A DNA stretch of 64,000 nucleotides from positions 2,542,001-2,606,000 of the forward strand of contig JAPYXD010000742.1 in NCBI GenBank assembly GCA_030998225.1. The letters run 5' to 3'. Positions within the stretch are counted from its first letter, which is position 1; each line of letters starts with the position of its first letter. This stretch comes from Diplolepis rosae. Taxonomy: Eukaryota; Arthropoda; Insecta; Hymenoptera; Diplolepididae. This document shows, in pieces, positions 10,433 through 21,500 of the stretch. Under the pieces are notes generated by a model. The model worked only from the letters and a program-made list of their open reading frames with translations. It had not been told where the DNA came from and did no database searches. The position numbers and the translations under genes are program-made.

Positions 10433-10740
10433 GATTTTCTTCATCCTCTTCATCATCTAGCTCTAAAAGTTCTCCAAAAGATGATGATGGAGCTACCATC
10501 AATAGCCGTGATATAGGACTATTTCATGTTGATGAAAGTATATTGCCAATTGGATGTGATAAGCAACTTTATGAGATGGCATTCACTTTGCGAGAAAAGA
10601 GGTATAAATACGAGTGCAGCATAAGAGAAGAGCAGAAAAAAATACAAGGATTGCGTAAAGATCTCGATACGCATAAAAACGAACAAAAATTAGTTGAACA
10701 TACCTTAAAAAGCTATCAGGAAGGATTGGAAGCATTTGAG
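10433..10740 (+). CDS. Internal exon, CFAP43/CFAP44-like coiled-coil protein
   Basis: Best-supported host coding sequence in the window. A TTTTTTTTACATTTCAG acceptor precedes an open 308-nt exon (one base carried in from the previous exon, phase 0 at its end) closed by GAG|GTAATT. It encodes a Ser-rich and acidic start (about residues 1-20), then a short motif with GCD...YEMAF.LREKRY and a long Glu/Lys/Arg heptad-like coiled coil ending in LEAFE. The GCD..-Y-..F.LREKR pattern followed by a coiled coil recalls the C-terminal half of CFAP43/CFAP44, WD40 plus coiled-coil proteins of the ciliary axoneme; in insects these act in sperm flagella and sensory cilia. The neighbouring exons are not seen, so the gene must have long introns or be a fragment. 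The family call is from memory of the pattern; another coiled-coil protein is possible. Confidence 0.5.
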
Positions 10741-11761
10741 GTAATTTATGTGACATCCATGTGTAAAAAAGGCAAAGACAATTTCCGTTCATGAGTATTT
10801 TGTGAATTTGAGCTAAGTTTTTGAGTTAAGTAGTCAAAAATATTTGAGACATGGTCAATATCAGGTTTGAACATTAGTTTTCTATAGTGGCAAAAAACTT
10901 TTAGAAATCTAGAATTGTATTTCAATTTATATTTCATGAGTAGAATCATGGAAAATCGATTACCAGCAGAGCTAGTACACTGCATATATCCAAACTAAGT
11001 ATTTTCTCCAACGGAAGAAAATTGATTTTTAAACTATAATTTCCTCAATTTAAGTGAATGTAATTGCATGAAGTTTCGTAAAAGGCCTTAGTATATTTCT
11101 CAACTACCAGAATATTTGAAATATCCAATAGTCACTGCTATGCATAATTTTTGGACAGTATGTATGGCGATTTTCATTAAGGCAGATGCAGGCTGTCGTA
11201 TTTTGAAGATCCTGTATTAAAGTAACCCAGAAAGGGTGCGATACTCTATAAAAACGATATACAGGAAATGGGTTTTTATTTTGTCTAAATGATTCGTGAG
11301 AATTAATCTGTATGAAATAAAAAACAATCACAACGATACCGACTTACCTAATTTCGCTGGATTACTTCTACCAGTCACCAGGAAGGAGAGAGAGAGGGAA
11401 TCCCTTTTGTCTGCTCCAGTCAGCTGGATGAATCTGACTTTTTTATCTTTCTGTAACTTTTGTCAGCATTGATGTTTTTTCGCGAGGTTTGTACAACACA
11501 CACGTGCACCTGTCACCTTGCAGATTCTTTCTTTCCATGTTTATCATATTTACTAATTAATCAACTTACTTTGCATTTTCTACCCTTCCAGAGTTTAATA
11601 AATGAATTGTCCTATCTTCTGGAATGAGTATTGGTATTTCAGTTACTAATTACGTAGTATGGGTCTTTCTTGTAGGATATCTGGATTTTGCATAGCCGGA
11701 ACGCCTCCGTAGTTGGATTGTTTAGAAGTGCACTCTCGCATACTTCGTGAGTAAATGTTTT
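10741..11761. other. Intron or intergenic DNA, no supported gene
   Basis: Starts with a splice donor and runs AT-rich. It contains a short (GA)n tract near 11384-11396. The segment 11340-11760 lies directly 3' of the minus-strand Env relic and could be its 3' LTR or flank, but I found no duplicate copy to prove this. Confidence 0.35.
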
Positions 11762-12640
11762 TTATATAGGCAAGTTGCTCGGGCAAAGGTAGAAACTTCT
11801 CAGGTCCTTACATTGGTCTATCTCCTCCTGGTTCATCAGGATGTAGGTCCGACGTGATTCCTCCACGGCAATGTGAGAGAATCCGGAATGGACACATGCT
11901 CTTCCCGAACCATTCCTCAGGATAGACTGAACTACTGGAACTGAGTGTAGTTGGTACAAGGTGTAGTCAGTCTTATCTAATAGTGGGATATCTAAACATA
12001 ACTCTAGTCTCTTGTCCTTGCAGACCATCGTAGTCATCGCTATTTTTGCCAGGTCTTCGATGCTTATTGTGGAGCCTGGGATTCGTAATACAGCCGTCGG
12101 TGAGTGATCCTATATGTCCCGAAATATAGGCTCCATTTGCTCAGGGGTCAATAACAAGGGATGCAACATCTCCCGTCGAGCAAAATGCCCGATCTCTAAT
12201 AGTCGGTTAGCCACCCAAAGGTGTTCGTCTAGTCCCATTTCCAATACATACAACGTACTTATGAGCATCAGAGTATAGTTGAGCTTGAAACGTGAAGCAG
12301 ACACCTGATACATCCCTTCCTGAACGCTTATAACTTGTGATCTGAATCTCTCTTGGCGATTAGGCATTAAGTTGTCCATGCATTTCCTCAAATTGTGCTC
12401 TGAGGACATGAGTCTGCCTTCATACCAAGTGAGACAAGTTAGAAGCAACTCGATTGAGGTCGTTGGTCACATATTCAATCTGTTGTTCATCGTCGTACGT
12501 CAGGATGCCAGCAACGGGCCCTATGACGCTTCCTAGGAATCCCAGTAAATGGGTTGTTCGGCGATTTTCTGTATCACTGATAGCCAGAATATGAGGTTGT
12601 GTAAGTAACTTCCATACGTTTCTAGTTCCTCTCCTTGAGA
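11762..12640 (-). pseudogene. Errantivirus-like Env relic
   Basis: Minus-strand remnant of an envelope fusion protein. Reading leftward from about 12,600 there is an Arg-Arg pair followed by a Gly/Leu/Ile-rich fusion-peptide-like segment and an acidic DDE cluster (about 12,585-12,500). A helical region with an Asn/Leu pattern follows, then the IPLLD / LYQL block (about 11,960-11,990) shared with the Env fragment at 1.8 kb, and a Cys-containing segment. The frame is broken by a shift near 12,425 and by a TAG at 12,112-12,110; the reading frame is the same on both sides of that stop. No transmembrane anchor is visible before the end at 11,762. It follows integrase sequence on the same strand, the usual pol-env order of errantiviruses. 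It is clearly non-functional. Confidence 0.65.
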
Positions 12641-12649
12641 AAAAGAACT

Positions 12650-12965
12650 GGGTACTCTAGCTATTCTCCCAAGCATAGTATGTAATATAGTCAGTTAAAA
12701 CTGTATGGCTTCTTTCACGCGATGCATTGGTTTGGGGTCAGTATCTAGAGATCGTTAGTTTTTTTACGCAAAACAGCCTCCCCAGCTTTCGCATCAGTTG
12801 GCTCATGAAGCTCCCCCTTCTATCGGTCAATATTGCTCTCGTGGCACCATACTGGGAGAAGAGATTTGTAGAAAAGGGGTGCGCAATGGTGGTGGTTTAC
12901 AAATTTGTTATTGGAACTGCGATGTAGTACTCACTAAAATAGTCCTGCATTGTGAGTGTTACGTC
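12650..12965 (-). pseudogene. Ty3/gypsy integrase core fragment
   Basis: Minus-strand translation from about 12,960 leftward shows an integrase core: a QDYFSEY-like start, AVPITN, then YGATRAILTDRRGSF (the segment carrying the second catalytic Asp), a Leu-rich helix, and a degenerate HPQTN-type motif (here PQTN) followed by ERSH and LTDYIT, as in errantivirus Pol. It has at least two in-frame stops. Reverse transcriptase and RNase H are absent; the sequence to the right is unrelated, so the element is truncated near 12,965. With the Env relic it forms one piece of a degenerate provirus of about 1.2 kb. Confidence 0.65.
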
Positions 12966-13204
12966 CGAAAACGAAAAAATTTAATCATCAACAAGGTTGA
13001 TTACTTCACTTTTAGGTCAACACAATCGCGCTATATAATCTAGGAAACGACCGCGTGTGATGTTTGATCGATTTGTGAAACCTCTACCGGGAAGCGCTCA
13101 AAACACTCGTATCTAAAGAATCTCAATCGATAATAAAAAAAAGTTGAGGTTCAAATATATATTAGATATCCAAAACGCCTTAACCAAAAGAAAAGGAATC
13201 GGTA
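12966..13204. other. Spacer between provirus relic and first satellite
   Basis: Short unannotated AT-rich sequence. No open frame or repeat that I can support. Confidence 0.4.
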
Positions 13205-13750
13205 ACTGCAAGAATAATTCACGTGCGCCTAGCGATTTCAAAAGCGTAGCACAACGAAAGTATAATTATCAATTAGTCTAATGATATATTTAAATTCACG
13301 CCTAGCGCTGCGCAAATGAAATGTTGATCTAATGTGAATATAATTTCAAAATTTCGCGCCTAGCGATTTAAAACGCCTAGCACAGCATAAGTTCAGTTAT
13401 CTATTATTTGAAACGAAAAATTCATATTCACGCCGAGCGATATTAAAAGCCTAGCGTGGCACAAACAAAATGTAAACTAAAGGTTTATATTAATTCAAAA
13501 TACGCGCCTAGCGATTTCAAACGCCTAGCACAGCATAAGTTAGTAATCAATTATTTTAAACGAAAAATTAAAATTCACGCCTAGCGATTTTAAACGCCTA
13601 AGGTTGCACAAAGAAATGTAAATCGAAGGTTTATGTGAATTCAAAATACTCGCCTAGCGATTTCAAACGCCTAGCACAGCATAAGTTCAGTTATCCATTA
13701 TTTGAAACGAAAAATTCAAATCCACGCCTAGCGATAGTAAGCGCCTAGCG
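13205..13750. repeat. About 147-bp satellite (GCCTAGCG family), left part
   Basis: Tandem repeat whose GCGCCTAGCGATTT marker recurs with starts of GCCTAG at 13,358, 13,506 and 13,652, periods of 148 and 146 bp. Each unit has two related halves, each with a pair of GCCTAGCG/CGCCTAGC motifs about 13 bp apart: one half continues ACAGCATAAGTT, the other GTTGCACAAACGAAATGTAA. The leftmost copies are the most diverged, as expected at an array edge. The array is interrupted at 13,751 by an insertion and resumes at 15,053. Confidence 0.85.
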
Positions 13751-15052
13751 TATAACGGGTGACCTCCACTGAAAAGTCCAAAAAAATAAAACTTATCAAA
13801 GCGGACCCGACGATTCGGGATTACCCTCGGCGTCACCGACGTTATTTAGGCGGCTGGTAAAATGAGCGCCTGGAATCTCCCGACGCCATATTTATAAAAA
13901 GTAATGACCCTCAAAATATAAAAATTTAGCGTGCAACAAAAGCGAAGCCAAGCAGGGGTTTCGGCTAGGGCAGGAATGGATTCGGGAGTTCGGATCAGGT
14001 AAGGTTTTTAGGTTAGGGAAGGAATCTTAACCTAAAACATAGAAGCTCTTGCGTAAACAGAATAAAATAAATTAAGCAACGTATAAATTAACTAGAGCTA
14101 CAATTTATTTATTGAAGGGCGAGGCCGTGGCTCGATATAAATTCAAAAATTAATTTGATGCCATAATGGCGTACAGTGCTTGAGAAAGAGACAAAGCTCT
14201 GAGAGAGCCTGAGAGCCACTTGGTTCAAGACAATAAAAAATTTTATAATGCCCCGGAATACAGTCTCAAAGACTTACCGGTGATCTGGCCGCGACCTCGC
14301 GCCTAACTGCGTCCAAGTCGAAATCTGGAGTGGCGTCCATTAAAGAAAATAAATCTTAATCCCTTTCGAAGGCTACTTGACGCTCGTGCGACAACGACAG
14401 AATAAAGCTGCGCGCCAAAGGTGTCGTGCAGTTTTATTACAACAACTGGAAAGGCTGGCGCACCCGCATGAAGCTCAGGTTTGCGCGAGCGACTCGTATT
14501 GTGAGGACGACGGCGCCAGGCAATCAATAAGCTGAAGCGTCTATCGTTGAGCTTGCCCCATTGGCTTGAAAGGTAGACGGGTGCGTATAAACTGCGAAGA
14601 GTTTTTACTGCGCAACACAGCAGTTACAAATAGGCAATATATTTATGCGACAATTTTATACACATAGCATGGCGATCTCAACTAAATATGTGCTTTATAT
14701 ATTAAGCGTAAGAGTAGCTACGTGACGGCGTTGAAATTTATGTGTTGCAGCACGTGGTTGATTTTAGATAACATGCCTGCCAGGTGATGCCCTCTGTGGC
14801 TCGCCTGGAAACCCCTCTGACGTGCGATGGTAACACAGCCATTTTCTTGGCGGCGCCTTTCAAACTGGTGCTATCAATGAAACAAAAAAAGGAAAACGGC
14901 CAGAAAAACAATTAAAAATAAAAGAATTTTGCGAGCAGCTCTAGTACTATCCCTGAAAAAGTCGAGTTTTAATTAAAAAAGGTGGCTTGGACTCGATCCT
15001 GTCGTTGCCGGTCGAGGTACAAGGATTTAACGTTATTTACCACGTTACAAGG
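13751..15052. mobile_element. 1.3-kb insertion inside the 147-bp satellite
   Basis: The repeat stops after GCGCCTAGCG (13,741-13,750) and resumes exactly in register with GTTGCACAAACGAAATG at 15,053, so the intervening 1,302 bp is an insertion. The ends are weakly alike in inverted orientation: TATAACGGGTGACC at the left, and TGTAACGTGGTAAA when the right end is read in reverse complement. At most a 2-3 bp target duplication (GT) is visible. The interior is GC-richer than the flanks between about 14,270 and 14,620 and holds a candidate first exon on the minus strand. AATAAATAAA-like sequence lies near 14,100 on that strand. No transposase is visible, so it is non-autonomous or a captured genomic segment. 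Confidence 0.55.
14278..14340 (-). CDS. Candidate first coding exon (21 codons)
   Basis: On the minus strand an ATG at 14,340 opens 21 codons (MDATPDFDLDAVRREVAARS then P) that run without interruption into a strong donor, CACCG|GTAAGT (GTAAGT at 14,277-14,272), phase 0. The sequence is acidic then basic and looks like a real N-terminus. The upstream 250 bp (14,341-14,590) is GC- and CpG-rich compared with its surroundings, as a promoter or 5' UTR might be. I could not identify a following exon with confidence; a CTCTCAG acceptor exists near 14,205-14,211, but the sequence after it soon meets stops. The protein is not recognised. It could be a captured gene fragment carried by the insertion. 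Confidence 0.3.
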
Positions 15053-15450
15053 GTTGCACAAACGAAATGTAAGTCGAAGGTTTATATAGATACAAAATAC
15101 GCGCCTAGCGATTTTAAACACCTAGCACAGCATAATTTAGTTATAAATTATTTTAAACGAAAAATTCAAATCCACGCCTAGCGATATTGAACGCCTAGCC
15201 TTGCACAAACGAAATTTACATCGAAGGTTTATATAATTTCAAAATACGCGCCTAGCGATTTCAAAGGCCTAGCACAGCATAAGTTTGTTATCAATTATTT
15301 TAATCGAACAATTCATATTCACGCCTATCGATATTAAACGCCTAGCGTTGGAGAAATTAAATGTTGATCGAAAGCGAATATAATTTTAAAATTCGCGCCT
15401 AGCGATTTTGAACGCCTAGCACAATACAAGTATAGTTATCAATTACTTAA
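15053..15450. repeat. About 147-bp satellite (GCCTAGCG family), right part
   Basis: The array resumes in register after the insertion with the same two-half unit; marker GCGCCTAGCGATTT occurs near 15,100, 15,246 and 15,395. It ends in the left arm of an inverted duplication at 15,364-15,450. Confidence 0.85.
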
Positions 15451-15572
15451 GCGTGGCTAGGCTAGGCGTTAATTTTAATTTATTATTAAATTAATCGATA
15501 ATTGCACTTGAAATGTGCTAGGCATTTTAACTCGCTAGGCGAGAATTTTGAAATTATATTGGCGTTCGATCA
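15364..15572. repeat. Inverted duplication (hairpin) of the 147-bp satellite at the satellite junction
   Basis: The left arm 15,364-15,450 (opening TTGATCGAAAGCGAATATAA) is matched in reverse complement by 15,486-15,572 (closing ATTATATTGGCGTTCGATCA), about 88 bp each with scattered mismatches. A 35-bp spacer contains GCTAGGCTAGGCG. Within the right arm the usual GCCTAGC motif reads GCTAGGC. The outer end of the right arm is exactly where the 248-bp satellite begins. Confidence 0.8.
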
Positions 15573-18500
15573 GCTTTATTCAGGTCAGAGTCTGATGAAT
15601 CTACGTGGTAATTATTATCTATTGGACACTTTATAAAAATTCTTATACTCCTAAGAATTCGCGCATTATCATGACACTCTTTTCAGGTCGGACTTCGTTC
15701 AACTTGCGGATTACGCGGCTATTTTTGTATTTATATCAGTTCTGACGTCCAGTGAACTCGTGCATTACATGGCCACCTTATTTAGAATCAGAGCCCGAAG
15801 TGATCGCGCATTACTTGGCCGCTTTATTCAGGTCAGAGTCTAAGGAGTCTACGTGTTAATCATTATCTATTGGCCACTTTATAAAAATTCTTATACTCCT
15901 AAGAATTCACGCATTACTTGGCCATTCTTTTCAGGTCAGCCTTCGTTCAGCCTGCGTATTACGCGACTCTTTTTGTATTTATATCAGTCCTGACGTCCAT
16001 TGAACTCGCGCATTACTTGGCCACCTTACTTAAAATCAGAGTCTGAAGTGCTCGCGCATTACTTGGCCGCTTTATCCAGGTCAGAGTCCAAGGAGCCTAA
16101 GTGTTAATTAATATTTTTTGGCCACTTTATTAAAAAAATTCTTAGACTCCTAAGAATTGGCGCATTACTCGGCCACTCTTTTCAAGTCAGCTTTGTTCAA
16201 CTCGCGTATTACGCGGCTATTTATGTATTTATATCAGTCCTGACGTCCATTGAACTCGCGCATTACTTGGCCACATTACTTTAAGTCTGAGTCCGAAGTG
16301 CTCGCGCATTACTTGGCTTCTTTATTCAGTTCAGAGTCTAAGGAGTCTACGTGTTAATTATTATCTATTGGCCACTTTATAAAAATTCTTATACTCCTAA
16401 GAAGTCGCACATTATATTGCTACTCTTTTCAGTTCTGACTTCGTTCAATTTGCGTATTACGCGGCTATTTATGTATTTATATCAGTCCTGATGTCCATTG
16501 AACTCGCGCATTACTTGGCAACATAACTTTAAGAATGAGTCCGAAGAACTCGCGCATTACTTGGCCGCTTTATTCAGGTCAGAGTCTAAGGAATCTACGT
16601 TGTAATTATTATCTATTGGCCACTTTATAAAAATTCTTATACTCCTAAGAATTCACGCATTACTTGGCCACTTTTTTCAGGTCAGCCTTCGTTCAGCCTG
16701 CGTATTACGCGACTCTTTTTGTATTTATATCAGTCCCGACGTCCATTGAACTCGCGCATTACTTGGTCACCTTACTTAAAATCAGAGTCTGAAGTGCTCG
16801 CGCATTACTTGGCCGCTTTATCCAGGTCAGAGTCCAAGGATCCTACGTGTTAATTAATATTTTTTGGCCACTTTATTAAAAAAATTCTTAGACTCCTAAG
16901 AATTGGCGCATTACTCGGCCACTCTTTTCAAGTCAGCTTTGTTCAACTCGCGTATTACGCGGCTATTTATGTATTTATATCAGTCCTGACGTCCATTGAA
17001 ATCGCGCATTACTTGGCAACATAACTTTCAGTCTGAGTCCGAAGTGCTCGCGCATTACTTGGCCGCTTTATTCAGGTCAGAGTCTAAGGAGTCTACGTGT
17101 TAATCATTATCTATTGGCCACTTTATAAAAATTCTTATACTCCTAAGAATTCGCACATTATCTTGCTACTCTTTTCAGGTCGGACTTCGTTCAACTTGCG
17201 TATTCCGCGGCTATTTATGTATTTATATCAGTCCTGATGTCCATTGAACTCGCGCATTACTTGGCAACATAACTTTAAGAATGAGTCCGAAGAACTCGCG
17301 CATTACTTGGCCGCTTTATTCAGGTCAGAGTCTAAGGAATCTACGTTGTAATTATTATCTATTGGCCACTTTATAAAAATTCTTATACTCCTAAGAATTC
17401 ACGCATTACTTGGCCACTTTTTTCAGGTCAGCCTTCGTTCAGCCTGCGTATTACGCGACTCTTTTTGTATTTATATCAGTCCCGACGTCCATTGAACTCG
17501 CGCATTACTTGGTCACCTTACTTAAAATCAGAGTCTGAAGTGCTCGCGCATTACTTGGCCGCTTTATCCAGGTCAGAGTCCAAGGATCCTAAGTGTTAAT
17601 TAATATTTTTTGGCCACTTTATTAAAAAAATTCTTAGACTCCTAAGAATTGGCGCATTACTCGGCCACTCTTTTCAAGTCAACTTTTGTTCAACTCGCGT
17701 ATTACGCTGCTATTTATGTATTTATATCAGTTCTGACGTCCATTGAACTCGCGAATTACTTGGCCACCTTATTTAGAATCAGAGTCCGAAGTGCTCGCGC
17801 ATTACTTGGCCTCTTTATTCAGGTCAGAGTCCAAGGATCCTAAGTGTTAATTATTATCTATTGGCCACTTTATAAAAATTCTTATACTCCTAAGAATTCA
17901 CGCATTACTTGGCCACTCTTTTCAGGTCAAACTTCGTTCAACTTGCGTATTACGCGGCTATTTATGTTTTTATATCAGTTCTGACGTCCATTGAACTCGC
18001 GCATTACTTGGCCACCTTAATTAGAATCAGAGTCCGAAGTGCTCGCGCATTACTTGGCCGCTTTATTCATGTCAGAGTCTGAGGAATCTACGTGTTAATT
18101 ATTATCTATTGGCCACTTTATAAAAATTCTTATACTCCTAAGAATTCGCGCATTACTTGGCCACTCTTTTCAGCTCAGACTTCGTTCAAATCGCGTATTA
18201 CAGCGCAATTTTGTATTTATATCAGTCCTGACGTCCATTGAAATCGCGCATTACTTGGCAACATAACTTTCAGTCTGAGTCCGAAGTGCTCGCGCATTAC
18301 TTGGCCGCTTTATTCATGTCAGAGTCTGAGGAATCTACGTGGTAATTATTATCTATTGGCCACTTTACAAAAATTCTTATACTCCTAAGAATTCGCGCAT
18401 TATCTTGCTACTCTTTTCAGGTCGGACTTCGTTCAACTTGCGTATTACGCGGCTATTTATGTATTTATATCAGTCCTGACGTCCATTGAACTCGCGCATT

Positions 18501-21500
18501 ACTTGGGAACATAAATTTAAGTCTGAGTCCGAAGTGCTCGCGCATTACTTGGCTTCTTTATTCAGTTCAGAGTCTAAGGAGTCTACGTGTTAATTATTAT
18601 CTATTGGCCACTTTATAAAAATTCTTATACTCCTAAGAAGTCGCACATTATCTTGCTACTCTTTTCAGGTCGGACTTCGTTCAAATTGCGTATTACGCGG
18701 CTATTTATGTATTTATATCAGTCCTGATGTCCATTGAACTCGCGCATTACTTGGCAACATAACTTTAAGAATGAGTCCGAAGAACTCGCGCATTACTTGG
18801 CCGCTTTATTCAGGTCAGAGTCTAAGGAATCTACGTGTTAATTAATATTTTTTGGCCACTTTATTAAAAAAATTCTTAGACTCCTAAGAATTGGCGCATT
18901 ACTCGGCCACTCTTTTCAAGTCAGCTTTGTTCAACTTGCGTATTACGCGGCTATTTATGTATTTATATCAGTTCTGTGGTCCATTGAACTCGCGCATTAC
19001 TTGGCAACATAACTTTAAGTCTGAGTCCGAAGAACTCGCGCATTACTTGGCCGCTTTATTCAGGTCAGAGTCTGATGAATCTACGTGTTAATTATTATCT
19101 ATTGGCCACTTTATAAAAATTCTTATACTCCTAAGAATTCGAGCATTACTTGCTACCCTTTTCAGGTCGGACTTCGTTCAACTTGCGTATTACGCGGCTA
19201 TTTATGTATTTATATCAGTCCTGTGGTCCATTGAACTCGCGCATTACTTGGCAACATAACTATAAGTCTGAGTCCGAAGAACTCGCGCATTACTTGGCCG
19301 CTTTATTCAGGTCAGAGTCTGATGATTCTACGTGTTAATTATTATCTATTGGCCAATTTATAAAAATTCTTATAATCCTAAGAATTCGCGCATTACTTGG
19401 TCACTCTTTTCAGCTCGGACTTTGTTCAAATCGCGTATTACGCCGCAATTATGTATTTTTATCAGTCCTGACGTACATTGAACTCGCGCATTACTTGGCA
19501 ACATAACTTTAAGTCTGAGTCCGAAGAACTCGGGCATTACTTGGCCGCTTTAATCAGGTCAGAGTCTGATGAATCTACGTGTTAATTATTATCTATTGGC
19601 CACTTTATAAAAATTCTTATACTCCTAAGCAGTCGCGCATTACTTGGCCACTCTTTTCAGGTCAAACTTTGTTCAAATCGCGTATTACGCCGCAATTTTG
19701 TATTTATATCAGTCCTGATGTCCATTGAACTCGCGCATTACTTGGCAACATAACTTTAAGTCTGAGTCCGAAGAACTCGCGCATTACTTGGCCGCTTTAT
19801 TCAGGTCAGAGTCTGATGAATCTACGTGGTAATTATTATCTATTGGCCACTTTACAAAAATTCTTATACTCCTAAGAAGTCGCGCATTATCTTGCTACTC
19901 TTTTCAGGTCGGACTTCGTTCAACTTGCGTATTACGCGGCTACTTTTGTATTTATATCAGTTCTGACGTCCAGTGAACTCGCGAATTACTTGGCCTTCTT
20001 ACTTAGAATCAGAGTCCGAAGTGCTAGCGCATTACTTGACCTCTTTATCCAGGTCAGAGTCCAAGGAGCCTAAGTGTTAATTATTATCTATTCGCCACTT
20101 TATAAAAATTCTTATAATCCTAAGAATTCGCGCATTACTTGGTCACTCTTTTCAGCTCGGACTTTGTTCAAATCGCGTATTACGCCGCAATTATGTATTT
20201 TTATCAGTCCTGACGTACATTGAACTTGCGCATTACTTGGCAACATAACTTTAAGTCTGAGTCCGAAGAACTCGGGCATCACTTGGCCGCTTTAATCACG
20301 TCAGAGTCTGATGAATCTACGTGTTAATTATTATCTATTGGACACTTTATAAAAATTCTTATACTCCTTAGAATTCGCGCATTACTTGGCCACTCTTTTC
20401 AGGACGGACTTAGTTCATCTTGAGTATTACGCGGCTATTTATGTATTTATATCAGTCCTGACGTCCATTGAACTCGCGCATTACTTGGCAACATAACTTT
20501 AAGTCTGAGTCCGAAGAACTCGCGCATTACTTGGCCGCTTTATTCAGGTCAGAGTCTGATGATTCTACGTGTTAATTATTATCTATTGGCCAATTTATAA
20601 AAATTCTTATAATCCTAAGAATTCGCGCATTACTTGGTCACTCTTTTCAGCTCGGACTTTGTTCAAATCGCGTATTACGCCGCAATTATGTATTTTTATC
20701 AGTCCTGACGTACATTGAACTTGCGCATTACTTGGCAACATAACTTTAAGTCTGAGTCCGAAGAACTCGGGCATCACTTGGCCGCTTTAATCAGGTCAGA
20801 GTCTGATGAATCTACGTGGTAATTATTATCTATTGGACACTTTATAAAAATTCTTATACTCCTAAGAATTCGCGCATTATCTTGAAATTCTTTTCAGGTC
20901 GGACTTCGTTCAACTTGCGGATTACGCGGCTATTTTTGTATTTATATCAGTCCTGACGTCCAGTGAACTCGTGCATTACATGGCCACCTTATTTAGAATC
21001 AGAGCCCGAAGTGATCGCGCATTACTTGGCCTCTTTATCCAGGTCAGAGTCCAAGGATCCTACGTGTTAATTAATATTTTTTGGCCACTTTATTAAAAAA
21101 ATTCTTAGACTCCTAAGAATTGGCGCATTACTCGGCCACTCTTTTCAAGTCAGCTTTGTTCAACTCGCGTATTACGCGGCTATTTATGTATTTATATCAG
21201 TCCTGACGTCCATTGAACTCGCGCATTACTTGGCAACATAACTTTAAGTCTGACTCCGAAGAACTCGCGCATTACTTGGCCGCTTTATTCAGGTCAGAGT
21301 CTAAGGAGTCTACGTGTTAATCATTATCTATTGGCCACTTTATAAAAATTCTTATACTCCTAAGAATTCACGCATTACTTGGCCACTTTTTTCAGGTCAG
21401 CCTTCGTTCAGCCTGCGTATTACGCGACTCTTTTTGTATTTATATCAGTCCCGACGTCCATTGAACTCGCGCATTACTTGGTCACCTTACTTAAAATCAG

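Noticed and set aside
10746..11331. Minus-strand open frames beside the host exon
   Set aside because: AT-rich frames without motifs that lie in the probable intron after the plus-strand donor at 10,741.
14303..14527. 74-codon minus-strand open frame in the insertion
   Set aside because: It is in another phase from the ATG/donor exon, begins at a non-ATG codon, and looks like a shadow of the GC-rich promoter-like segment.
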